DNA from: Betaproteobacteria bacterium
GTDB lineage: Bacteria; Pseudomonadota; Gammaproteobacteria; Burkholderiales; SG8-39
Assembly (NCBI GenBank): GCA_011391185.1
Contig: JAABRB010000193.1
Span: 1-6,914, forward strand
Direction of reading: 5' to 3'
Length of the DNA: 6,914 bases
Shown here: piece after piece, positions 1-5,718 of the stretch
How positions within the stretch are numbered: position 1 is the stretch's first letter
Layout of the letters: every line of letters begins with the position of its first letter
Position numbers and translations under genes: made by a program
Notes under the pieces: model-generated
Database searches by the model: none
What the model saw: only the letters and a program-made list of their open reading frames with translations
Told to the model about the DNA's origin: nothing

Positions 1-339
1 CGCGTCCTTCTCCTTGTCGGCGCTCAGCAATTCGATCTTGCGCAGCCGCGTGTCGAGGTCGACGTACAGATCCTTCTGCCGCTTGTCGAGACTTTCGACG
101 CGGTTCGTCAGCACTTCGATCTGGCCGCGCAGCGCGGCCATGTCGCGCCGCAGCCCTTCGATCTGATTCACGACCTCGAAGAGCGCCTTTCGATCGCGCT
201 CGCCCGAATCCGTCTCCATGCGCGCGACGCGCGCTTCCAGCTTCTTGATCTGACCGCGCGCCTCGTCGTCCTCGAACAGCGCAAGCGCGGGGAACGCGGT
301 GCCGAGCGCAACCGCCAATACCAGAGCCCGGGCGCGCAT
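1..339 (-). CDS. cpoB: Cell division coordinator CpoB (YbgF), N-terminal part only
   Basis: Periplasmic protein that, in the family, trimerises, binds TolA and coordinates outer-membrane constriction with peptidoglycan synthesis at the septum. The visible 113 codons read in frame to the left edge, so the 3' part, including the expected TPR repeats, is missing. Translated by hand from ATG at 339-337: a signal peptide of about 20 residues (MRARALVLAVALGTAFPALA, likely cut after ALA), then a charged coiled-coil segment (about residues 22-113) ending in QKDLYVDLDTRLRKIELL, a pattern typical of YbgF N-termini. The start overlaps the pal stop by one base (TGATG), so translation is probably coupled to pal; I see no good Shine-Dalgarno site. 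Identity rests on the coiled-coil pattern plus position directly after pal. The missing C-terminus means an intact full-length gene cannot be confirmed. Confidence 0.93.
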   Translation of the reverse strand, partial: MRARALVLAVALGTAFPALALFEDDEARGQIKKLEARVARMETDSGERDRKALFEVVNQIEGLRRDMAALRGQIEVLTNRVESLDKRQKDLYVDLDTRLRKIELLSADKEKDA

Positions 340-872
340 CAGAATTCACCCGTGTGGAGCAGATCCGCGCGTCGATTCTGCGCCCAGCATGCTTCGGTCT
401 GCTCGACGCAGCGGGGCTTCTCCTCGCCGAGGCTCACCGACTCGATCTGCGGTTCCCCGGCGCCCATCAGCACCATGGTGCGCTTCACCGCATCCGCGCG
501 GCGCTGTCCGAGCCCGATGTTGTACTCGCGGCTGCCGCGATCATCGGCATTGCCCTGGATCAGCATTTTCTTGCCCCGGTTCTGCGCGAGATAGCGGGCA
601 TGCGCTTCGAGCATCGGGCGGTACTCTTCCTTGATGTCGTCGCGGTCGAACTCGAAGAAAACGCTGCGCTTGGCGAGCGGACTCGCCGGATCCTTGAGCG
701 GATCGCCGGGAATGGTGGTCGTCGTGATCGGCTGCGTCGAGGTGCCGCCGCCACTGCCGGAACCGGCTCCGGGCGTGCGGTCCTCGACCGCCGCGCCGGT
801 CTCCTTTTCGGGCGTACTCGAGCAAGCTGCAAGCATGGCGGCCACCGCGATGGCAAGAATCGTTCGCTTCAT
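339..872 (-). CDS. pal: Peptidoglycan-associated lipoprotein Pal
   Basis: Outer-membrane lipoprotein that anchors the membrane to peptidoglycan and is relocated to the septum by TolB/TolA. The 177 residues show a lipoprotein signal with lipobox LAAC (lipidated Cys17), a low-complexity Gly/Ser/Thr linker (about 35-55), and an OmpA-type domain (about 70-175). The domain carries FFEFDRDDI at the first strand and the peptidoglycan-binding motif GNADDRGSREYN (107-118), followed by LGQRRADAV (121-129) and NRRAD (166-170). The Asp and Arg residues that contact diaminopimelate in this family are present. Asn replaces the His seen in E. coli GHADERG, as I recall is common in betaproteobacteria. Two cysteines (155, 162) lie in the loop before NRRAD and could pair in the periplasm. 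The ATG at 872 has a strong ribosome site 7 bases upstream. The gene follows tolB by 28 bases and its stop overlaps the cpoB start. Confidence 0.97.
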   Translation of the reverse strand: MKRTILAIAVAAMLAACSSTPEKETGAAVEDRTPGAGSGSGGGTSTQPITTTTIPGDPLKDPASPLAKRSVFFEFDRDDIKEEYRPMLEAHARYLAQNRGKKMLIQGNADDRGSREYNIGLGQRRADAVKRTMVLMGAGEPQIESVSLGEEKPRCVEQTEACWAQNRRADLLHTGEF

Positions 873-879
873 CGGGATT

Positions 880-886
880 CCTCCTT
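880..886 (-). promoter_or_regulatory. Ribosome binding site of pal
   Basis: The minus strand reads AAGGAGG, a near-perfect anti-16S match, 7 bases before the pal ATG. It is the strongest Shine-Dalgarno site in the window and fits the high Pal copy number known for the family. It fixes the pal start at 872. Confidence 0.85.
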
Positions 887-900
887 GATTCGTTGGTTGG

Positions 901-2205
901 TTAGTTCAGGAACGGTCCCCACGCAGGCTCGCGGACATCGCCCGCTTGCACCGACAGGCGCTGCTTGACCCGACCGTCGCTCGACACCGCGGCGAGTACA
1001 CCGCGCCCTCCCGTGTTCGTTGCGTACAGGATCATGCGCCCATTGGGCGCAAAACTTGGTGATTCATCGCGGCCCGTATCGGTGAGCACCTGGATCTGCT
1101 TCGTGGCGAGATCCATGATCGCGACCTGGAACCGCCCGCTGTCGCGGCGCACGAACACCAGCGACTTTCCGTCCGGGCTGACGCGCGGCGTGACGTTGTA
1201 ACTCCCCTGGAACGTGACCCGCTGCGGGCTGCCGCCTGCCACCGGGATGCTGTAGATCTGGGGACTTCCGCCGCGATCCGAGGTGAAGTAGATGATTTGT
1301 CCGTCGCGCGAAAAGTAGGGCTCGGTATCGATTGCTTGCGAGGAATTCAGGCGCCGCACGTTCGAGCCGTCGGCGCCCATCAGGAACAACTGCGAGCCGC
1401 CCTCGCGCGAGAGCACCACCGCAAGAGTGCTCCCGTCGGGCGACCACGCAGGCGCCGAGTTCGAGCCGCGGAAATTCGCGACGGCCCGGCGCTGCCCCGT
1501 CGCCAGCGAATGGACGTACACGACCGGCTTCTTGTTCTCGAACGACACGTACGCGAGTCGATTCCCGTCGGCCGACCAGGCCGGCGACAGGATGGGCTCG
1601 TCGGACGCAAGCGCCGTCTGATCATTGGCACCGTCGGCATCGGCGACCTGCAACTGGTAACGGGCGCCGGTCTTCACCACGTAGGCGATGCGCGTTGAAA
1701 ACACGCCCCGCTCGCCGGTGAGGCGCTCGTAGACGAAATCGGCGATCCGGTGCGCCGTGGCACGCGCCTGCTGCGCATTCAGCGTGAACGCGAGCGCGCC
1801 GAGCTGGGCCTGCTTGGGCACGTCGAAGAGCCGGAAGCGCGCCTCGTACCGGCCGCCGCCGATCGGATACACCCCGCCGACCACGATCGCATCGGCACTT
1901 TTTTCACGCCACGGCGCGTAGTCCACGTTGGACGTGTCGCTCAGATTCTGGGGACCGGCGTAGAGCGTGCGAAAACGGCCGCTGCGTGCGAGGTCGGCTT
2001 CGATCACGTCGGATATCGCGGGCGAGAGCGCCCGCTCGCCGGCGAACGGCACGATCGCAATCGGAATCTGGTTGCCGCCCGCACCGGTGATCTCGATGGT
2101 GAGCTGGGCGCGAGCGGGGCCTGCCACCAGAAAAGCGAGGAAGAGAACTGGGATGAGCGCGACGCGGAGCAATTCATTCACCGATTTGCATTCACGGATT
2201 TGCAT
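901..2205 (-). CDS. tolB: Tol-Pal system protein TolB, periplasmic beta-propeller
   Basis: Periplasmic protein that links TolA to Pal: its N-terminal strand (TolB box) binds TolA and its propeller binds Pal. The 434 residues comprise a signal peptide (about 1-33, cut after ARA), mature start [10 protein letters not shown], an N-terminal alpha/beta domain (about 34-165) with [11 protein letters not shown] (47-57), and a six-bladed propeller (about 170-430). Repeated PD40-type blade motifs are visible: [32 protein letters not shown] and SPSFAPNG, with the usual C-terminal signature REPAWGPF. The start is uncertain: ATG at 2205 lies inside a 14-nt triple repeat and lacks a Shine-Dalgarno site. 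An in-frame GTG at 2181-2179 would give a shorter signal peptide starting before [11 protein letters not shown], also without a clear site. The stop (TAA) is 28 bases before pal. A likely own promoter lies upstream at about 2255-2283. Confidence 0.97.
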   Translation of the reverse strand: MQIRECKSVNELLRVALIPVLFLAFLVAGPARAQLTIEITGAGGNQIPIAIVPFAGERALSPAISDVIEADLARSGRFRTLYAGPQNLSDTSNVDYAPWREKSADAIVVGGVYPIGGGRYEARFRLFDVPKQAQLGALAFTLNAQQARATAHRIADFVYERLTGERGVFSTRIAYVVKTGARYQLQVADADGANDQTALASDEPILSPAWSADGNRLAYVSFENKKPVVYVHSLATGQRRAVANFRGSNSAPAWSPDGSTLAVVLSREGGSQLFLMGADGSNVRRLNSSQAIDTEPYFSRDGQIIYFTSDRGGSPQIYSIPVAGGSPQRVTFQGSYNVTPRVSPDGKSLVFVRRDSGRFQVAIMDLATKQIQVLTDTGRDESPSFAPNGRMILYATNTGGRGVLAAVSSDGRVKQRLSVQAGDVREPAWGPFLN

Positions 2206-2218
2206 TCGCCGATTTGCA
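2177..2218 (-). repeat. 14-nt tandem repeat, three copies, across the tolB start
   Basis: On the minus strand the unit TGCAAATCGGCGAA occurs three times head to tail (2218-2205, 2204-2191, 2190-2177); copies 2 and 3 each differ from it at one or two positions. Every copy boundary creates an ATG, at 2205, 2191 and 2177. Because 14 is not a multiple of three these ATGs fall in three different frames; only 2205 is in the tolB frame. The repeat thus encodes the first nine residues of the predicted signal peptide or, if GTG 2181 is the real start, forms most of the leader. It looks like a slippage duplication. Confidence 0.9.
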
Positions 2219-2222
2219 GGTG

Positions 2223-2241
2223 GCGCGATCGAGGATCGCGC
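2223..2241. promoter_or_regulatory. Perfect inverted repeat in the tolB leader
   Basis: GCGCGATC and its exact complement GATCGCGC flank a 3-base spacer (2231-2233), giving an 8-bp stem. It lies between the predicted -10 box and the tolB start, so it would form a hairpin in the tolB leader RNA, or could be a protein-binding palindrome. No T-run follows, so it is not a standard terminator. Confidence 0.55.
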
Positions 2242-2254
2242 GAAACGAGGCGAA

Positions 2255-2283
2255 ATTATACGTGAGATCCCGCTGCGGTCCGA
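2255..2283 (-). promoter_or_regulatory. Putative tolB promoter
   Basis: The minus strand carries a consensus -10 hexamer TATAAT (2260-2255) in the 111-base gap between tolA and tolB, an AT-rich spot in otherwise GC-rich DNA. The -35 is weak: CGGACC at 16-base spacing matches three of six consensus positions. The predicted transcript would begin near 2248, just before the hairpin. A separate promoter upstream of tolB is known in E. coli, where tolB-pal-ybgF are transcribed both with and without ybgC-tolQRA. Confidence 0.55.
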
Positions 2284-2316
2284 CTGTCGTGGTTTGCCGA
2301 CAGCTCACCCGGTGCC

Positions 2317-3231
2317 TCATCGCGTGTCGCTCGGGCGGAATTTCAGCCGCAAGGTCGACTGAAATACGTCGCGCTGCTCGGGAACAGGCAAGGGCGAGCT
2401 CTTCAGGATGGCGCGTTCCCACGCGCCGTCGAGCGCCCTGTCGCCGCTCGAGCGCGTGAGCTTCGCGCTCAGGATCTCCCCGGTCGGAAGCTGTTGCACC
2501 AGAAACTCGGCCTCGGGATTCCCCGCGAGCGTGGTCGGCAGGATGACGTTGCCGCGGATCTTTGCACGGATCTTGTCGACATACCCTGCGGTTGCGCTCG
2601 GATCACCCGGCACCGACACGGAAACGCCCTCGCGCCGCGCGGTCTGCGCGGGGGATTTGCCGAGCTCCCGCTCGAGCTGTTCCCGCATCAATCGATCGCG
2701 GTCACGCTCGAGATCGGTCGCGAGCTGCTTGTCCGCCGCGGCGCGGGCTTCGCGTTCCTTCTTCTCGCGCTCGACCTTTGCGCGCGCCTCTTCCTCCTTG
2801 CGTGTCTGCTCCGCCTCCGCCTTCTGACGCACCTCGTCCTCCTTGCGCCGCTTCTCGGCCTCCTCGCGCTTGCGCGCCTCTTCGCGCCGTTTCTGCTCGA
2901 GCGCCTCGAGGCGCTTGCGCTCCTCCTCAAGCCGCTTGCGCTCTTTCTCCTGCTCGAGCGCGATATCGACCTTCTCGGGAGGCTTCACTTCAACTTTCGG
3001 CTCGGGCGGCGCCGCCTCTTTGGGCGGCGGCGCAGGCTTGGGCTCGGACCTGGGCGTCGGTTGGGATTTCGTGGGAGGTGGCGGCGTCCAGAGCTCCGCC
3101 ACCACGGGAGCCGGCGGCTTCGTCTTCCAGCTGATCGCGAAGAAGAGGACTGCGACCAGGGCGAGGTGCATCCCGATAGAGAGCACCCATGACATGGTGC
3201 TCCGCGGCGCGGTACGGGTCTTCGTCTGCAA
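2317..3231 (-). CDS. tolA: Tol-Pal system protein TolA
   Basis: Inner-membrane protein that crosses the periplasm and transmits TolQ/TolR energy to TolB-Pal. Of 304 residues, a single membrane helix (about 14-34) carries the SxxxH motif (Ser18, His22) required for contact with TolQR in E. coli. A Pro-rich segment (39-87) follows, then a long Lys/Glu/Arg/Ala helix (about 89-190) and the C-terminal TolA-III domain (about 212-300), with YVDKIRAKIRGN, LPTGEILSAKLTRSSGD, DGAWERAI and LRLKF. The helix is shorter than in E. coli TolA (421 residues overall). There is no cysteine, so the disulfide of the E. coli domain III is absent. The start is TTG at 3231, 9 bases after the tolR stop, with a modest AGGGG 6 bases upstream. 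ATG at 3195 is an alternative but leaves only one residue before the membrane helix. The 111-base gap to tolB follows. Confidence 0.95.
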   Translation of the reverse strand: MQTKTRTAPRSTMSWVLSIGMHLALVAVLFFAISWKTKPPAPVVAELWTPPPPTKSQPTPRSEPKPAPPPKEAAPPEPKVEVKPPEKVDIALEQEKERKRLEEERKRLEALEQKRREEARKREEAEKRRKEDEVRQKAEAEQTRKEEEARAKVEREKKEREARAAADKQLATDLERDRDRLMREQLERELGKSPAQTARREGVSVSVPGDPSATAGYVDKIRAKIRGNVILPTTLAGNPEAEFLVQQLPTGEILSAKLTRSSGDRALDGAWERAILKSSPLPVPEQRDVFQSTLRLKFRPSDTR

Positions 3232-3240
3232 CGCGCGCCC

Positions 3241-3660
3241 CTACTGCTCGGCGGGCTTGACCATCAGGCCGACGCGCTTGACGTTCAGCTTCTGCAACTC
3301 GTCCATCACCTTGAGGACCGCCTCGTATCGCACTTCCCGGTCGGCCGCGATCACGACGGGCTGGTCGGGCTGGGCGCCCTGCCGCGCCTTCACGATCTCG
3401 ATGAGCTCGGGCAACGTGACTTCGCGCTCCGCCCTGGCGCCCGGCTCGCGCTCGCGCAGCACCAGCGACATGTCGCGCTTGACGACGACTTCGAGCGGTG
3501 GCACGACCTGGTGCGGCTGCGAGGACTTGCCCACCGACGGCAGCTCGATCAGGCCGGGATTCACGAGCGGCGCAGTGACCATGAAGATCACGAGCAGCAC
3601 GAGCATGACGTCCACGTACGGGACGATGTTGATCTGGTTCATGAGCTTGCGCTGCCTCAT
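3241..3660 (-). CDS. tolR: Tol-Pal system protein TolR
   Basis: ExbD-family proton-channel partner of TolQ. With ATG at 3660 the protein has 139 residues, the usual size: a very short cytoplasmic N-terminus, one membrane helix (about 12-31, INIVPYVDVMLVLLVIFMVT), and a periplasmic domain (about 45-135) ending near VGLMVKPAEQ. Asp18 in PYVDVML matches the proton-carrying Asp23 of E. coli TolR. The reading frame stays open much further upstream, to 3891, but that extension is Arg/Gly-rich translation of the tolQ sequence in another frame. The ATG at 3660 overlaps the tolQ stop as ATGA, so coupling supports this start. A second ATG at codon 7 (MNQINIV) would remove nearly all of the cytoplasmic tail. 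The tolA start follows 9 bases after the TAG stop. Confidence 0.96.
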   Translation of the reverse strand: MRQRKLMNQINIVPYVDVMLVLLVIFMVTAPLVNPGLIELPSVGKSSQPHQVVPPLEVVVKRDMSLVLREREPGARAEREVTLPELIEIVKARQGAQPDQPVVIAADREVRYEAVLKVMDELQKLNVKRVGLMVKPAEQ

Positions 3661-4340
3661 CGCCCCGCCTGCCGCTGGAGGATGTTCGAGAACTCCTCCA
3701 TGAAGCTCTCGAAGCGGATCGACAACCGGTCGATGTCGTGCGAGTACCGGTTGTAGGCGACCACTGCCGGGATCGCGGCGAAGAGCCCGATCGCGGTGGC
3801 CACGAGCGCCTCGGCAATCCCGGGCGCCACCGCAGCAAGCGTCGCCTGCGCCACGTTCGCCAGACCGCGAAACGACTGCATGATCCCCCACACCGTGCCG
3901 AGCAGCCCGACGTATGGGCTCACCGAACCGACCGAGGCGAGAAATGCAAGGTGCGCCTCGAGATAGTCCATCTCCCGCTGGTAGGTTGCGCGCATCGCCC
4001 GCCGCGCGCCATCCACGAGCTCGGCCGAGTCGGGTATGCGAGCCTGGCCCTTGAGCTTCACGTAGTCACGAAACCCGGCCTCGAAGATTCGCTCGAGGCT
4101 GCCGGTCCGGTGCCGCGAGTTCACCGCACTCTGATAGAGCGCATTCAGGTCGGGGCGGCTCCAGAACGTTCGCTCGAACTCCTCGGTCTCGCGCCGCACC
4201 TGGCGGATGGCGAAGAGCTTGCGGAAAATGTAGTACCAGGACATCAGCGACACGGCGAGCAGCAGCACCATGATGGCCTGCACGACGATGCTCGCATTGA
4301 GGATCAGCGAGAGGATGGAGAGATCGTGGGTGACATTCAT
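3657..4340 (-). CDS. tolQ: Tol-Pal system protein TolQ
   Basis: MotA/TolQ/ExbB-family channel subunit of the proton-driven Tol motor in the inner membrane. Its 227 residues match the usual length. Three membrane helices are visible: about 14-38 (LNASIVVQAIMVLLLAVSLM), 130-155 and 170-196, with a large cytoplasmic loop between the first two. Conserved signatures are GLLGTVWGIMQSF (145-157) and APGIAEALVATAIGLFAAIPA (172-192). Thr149 and Thr182 correspond to the channel-lining Thr145 and Thr178 of E. coli TolQ. Both ends are coupled: the start forms an ATGA overlap with the ybgC stop, and the stop an ATGA overlap with tolR. A weak GGAAG lies 7 bases before the ATG. Confidence 0.97.
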   Translation of the reverse strand: MNVTHDLSILSLILNASIVVQAIMVLLLAVSLMSWYYIFRKLFAIRQVRRETEEFERTFWSRPDLNALYQSAVNSRHRTGSLERIFEAGFRDYVKLKGQARIPDSAELVDGARRAMRATYQREMDYLEAHLAFLASVGSVSPYVGLLGTVWGIMQSFRGLANVAQATLAAVAPGIAEALVATAIGLFAAIPAVVAYNRYSHDIDRLSIRFESFMEEFSNILQRQAGR

Positions 4341-4780
4341 GCGAGCGCTTCCAGGCGTTCCCGAAGGTCGTCGGGAAGGGGTACGGGTCTGAGGGTACGC
4401 GGATGCACGCAGGCCGCCTCGACTTTCGCCGACACAAGGACATCCGGGACGTCCGGGACGTCCGTGCCCCGCAGCACGCGTTGGTCGAAGACGACGCGCG
4501 CGCGCCCGACGCGACTGATCTCCGCGGTGACGGCGAGCAGGTCGTTCAATCGTGCGGGTCTATGGTAATCCACGTTTATCCTGTAAACGATGAACATCGC
4601 GTGGCGCGTCTCGGCCATCTCGGCAAGATCGAACCCGAGCGCAAGTAGCAGCTCGATCCGCGCAGCCTCGAAGAAGTCGAGATAGGTGCCGTGGTAGACC
4701 ACGCCACCGGCGTCGGTGTGATGGTAATAGACCCTGACGGGCCATGGCTGGACGCGCGTACGCTGGTCCGGGTGCTCCAA
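4337..4780 (-). CDS. ybgC: YbgC acyl-CoA thioesterase (tol-pal associated)
   Basis: Hotdog-fold thioesterase, first gene of the tol-pal operon; family members hydrolyse acyl-CoA in the cytoplasm and have been linked to phospholipid metabolism. The 147 residues carry the family signature VRVYYHHTDAGGVVYHGTYL with the catalytic Asp (Asp23, equivalent to Asp18 of the Haemophilus protein), then FFEAARIELL and the strand pattern INVDYHRPARLNDLL. Two oddities: the usual Glu-Asp before Thr-Asp-Ala is His-His (20-21), and the turn between strands near residues 105-112 holds a DVPDVPDV repeat encoded by a 9-nt triple repeat. The start is TTG at 4780. It is the only candidate, since an in-frame TGA lies 12 bases upstream and no ATG/GTG/TTG precedes the signature. 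AAGGA sits 8 bases before it, at the edge of the octamer repeat. The stop overlaps the tolQ start. Confidence 0.95.
   Translation of the reverse strand: MEHPDQRTRVQPWPVRVYYHHTDAGGVVYHGTYLDFFEAARIELLLALGFDLAEMAETRHAMFIVYRINVDYHRPARLNDLLAVTAEISRVGRARVVFDQRVLRGTDVPDVPDVLVSAKVEAACVHPRTLRPVPLPDDLRERLEALA
4438..4464 (-). repeat. 9-nt tandem repeat within ybgC
   Basis: Three in-frame copies of a 9-base unit (plus strand GGACGTCCG; one copy has GGACATCCG). They encode Asp-Val-Pro steps (DVPDVPDV) in YbgC, lengthening a surface turn by about five residues compared with my recollection of typical YbgC. The reading frame is kept, so the gene is not broken. Confidence 0.85.
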
Positions 4781-4788
4781 GCCGTTAA

Positions 4789-4793
4789 TCCTT
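4789..4793 (-). promoter_or_regulatory. Ribosome binding site of ybgC
   Basis: The minus strand reads AAGGA, 8 bases before the TTG start of ybgC. It supports the non-ATG start. The first bases of the site belong to the last copy of the octamer repeat, so the repeat tract contributes to the translation signal. Confidence 0.6.
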
Positions 4794-4847
4794 CAACCCT
4801 TCAACCCTTCAACCCTTCAACCCTTCAACCCTTCAACTCTTCAACCC
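4792..4847. repeat. 8-nt tandem repeat, seven copies, upstream of ybgC
   Basis: Seven head-to-tail copies of TTCAACCC (minus strand GGGTTGAA), all identical except the sixth (4832-4839, TTCAACTC). A degenerate partial copy may extend to about 4784. The tract fills nearly the whole spacer between the NqrB/RnfD-like gene and ybgC: the upstream stop codon TGA lies in one terminal copy and the ybgC ribosome site begins in the other. On the minus strand each junction reads GAAGGG, so the tract is also an array of weak Shine-Dalgarno-like sites. I see no terminator here. Confidence 0.95.
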
Positions 4848-5701
4848 AGGGTCGTTGTCGTTCTTGGCGCCGGCGCCCCAGGGGCCGGCAAGGCGGAATT
4901 GTCGCGCCAATTGAATCGTTCTGCACGGAAAATCCGGTCCAGCACGGCCACCAGGGGCGTCGCGAGGAAGAGCGCCCAGACGAGCCCGTTCGGCATGAAC
5001 AGGGCGAATTGCCACGCGAACGCCGCCGCCGCAACCAGGGCCGCGTGGGCGACGCGCGCACCACGATGGTTGGGCGTGGTCATCGGATCCGAGATCATGA
5101 AGAAAGCGAAGAGCAGCAACGCGCCGCTCTCCAGCTGGTGCACGAACACGGTCCACTCGTATCCGAGCCCGGCGACCCGGACGGCCGCGAGCCCGAGGTA
5201 GCAGGCGAGAAACACCCAGCTGGTGTCGAGCCGTTGGGCGCGGCTCGACACCAGCGCGCCGAGCGCCACGACCCAGGCCGCGGAGGCGACGTCGCTGCCC
5301 CACTGCCCCGGCGAGATCCACGCGCCCGGAATCAGCGTGACGCCGGCAATCACGCCCAGGTTCGCGGGATTGTAGAGATGCTTGCCCCCCGTCCGGATCG
5401 CGAACTTGCTCGCGATCGCGAGCGCCGCCGCGAGCGGATGGGCCCACAGGCTGTCGGCGCGCAGCAGGATCGAGAGGCCGAGACACGTGATGAGCGCGCT
5501 CAGAACCCCGACACGCTGCAGGCCCAGGGCGCGCACGCAGACGAACTGCGTCGCAAGGCCCGCGGCGAAGGTGAGTGCCATCTGCTCGGGGCGCAGCGTG
5601 AAGTCGCGCGCGAGCGCCCCTGCTCCGAGCAGTCCGCCCAGGAACAGGATCTGATAGACGCGGGCGTCGCGCGGCAGGCGCGCGGTGCGCGCGCGCACCA
5701 T
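4841..5701 (-). CDS. NqrB/RnfD/RnfE-family polytopic membrane protein
   Basis: Integral membrane protein of the NQR2/RnfD/RnfE family, whose best-known members are the flavin-carrying membrane subunits of the Nqr and Rnf ion-pumping complexes. From ATG 5701 it has 286 residues with about eight to ten hydrophobic helices between 13 and 256. Motifs: GGKHLYNPANLG (105-116), SPGQWGSD (130-137) and FMISDPMTTPNHRG (201-214). The first and last resemble the FNPA and DPxT segments of NqrB/RnfD. The SGAT-type motif for covalent FMN attachment is not visible, and none of the other six Nqr/Rnf subunits is nearby, so a true Rnf role is doubtful. The start is chosen because GGGAG (5714-5710) lies 8 bases upstream. 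GTG 5722 (GTGA overlap with the preceding stop) and GTG 5752 are alternatives. It probably forms a two-gene operon with the DUF2330 gene. The stop falls in the octamer repeat. Confidence 0.8.
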   Translation of the reverse strand: MVRARTARLPRDARVYQILFLGGLLGAGALARDFTLRPEQMALTFAAGLATQFVCVRALGLQRVGVLSALITCLGLSILLRADSLWAHPLAAALAIASKFAIRTGGKHLYNPANLGVIAGVTLIPGAWISPGQWGSDVASAAWVVALGALVSSRAQRLDTSWVFLACYLGLAAVRVAGLGYEWTVFVHQLESGALLLFAFFMISDPMTTPNHRGARVAHAALVAAAAFAWQFALFMPNGLVWALFLATPLVAVLDRIFRAERFNWRDNSALPAPGAPAPRTTTTLG

Positions 5702-5709
5702 GGCAAGCG

Positions 5710-5714
5710 CTCCC
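5710..5714 (-). promoter_or_regulatory. Ribosome binding site favouring start 5701
   Basis: The minus strand GGGAG lies 8 bases before ATG 5701 of the NqrB/RnfD-like gene. Another purine run (GGGAGGA, 5750-5744) abuts the ATG at 5743 with no spacing, so it is poorly placed for that start. This makes 5701 my preferred start, with GTG 5722 next. Confidence 0.5.
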
Positions 5715-5718
5715 GCGA

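Noticed and set aside
2284..2303. LexA-like box upstream of tolB (CTGT...ACAG)
   Set aside because: The half sites are separated by 12 bases, not the 8 of an SOS box, and the spacer is not AT-rich. It is kept only as a weak inverted repeat.
2494..3192. Long plus-strand open frames opposite tolA (232 and 190 codons)
   Set aside because: Leu/Arg- or Ala/Arg-rich low-complexity products caused by the Lys/Glu/Arg-rich tolA helix read on the other strand; no start signals or recognisable domains.
3661..3891. N-terminal extension of the tolR frame
   Set aside because: The added residues are Arg/Gly-rich, lie entirely within tolQ, and the family length and ATGA overlap fix the start at 3660.
4792..4847. 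CRISPR array or iteron origin
   Set aside because: Eight-base units are directly abutting with no spacers, and no replication or cas genes are present.
4866..4889. GC-rich hairpin near the 3' end of the NqrB-like gene, possible terminator
   Set aside because: GGCGCCGGCGCC and flanking GCCGGC copies can fold, but they lie in coding sequence and no T-run follows on the minus strand.
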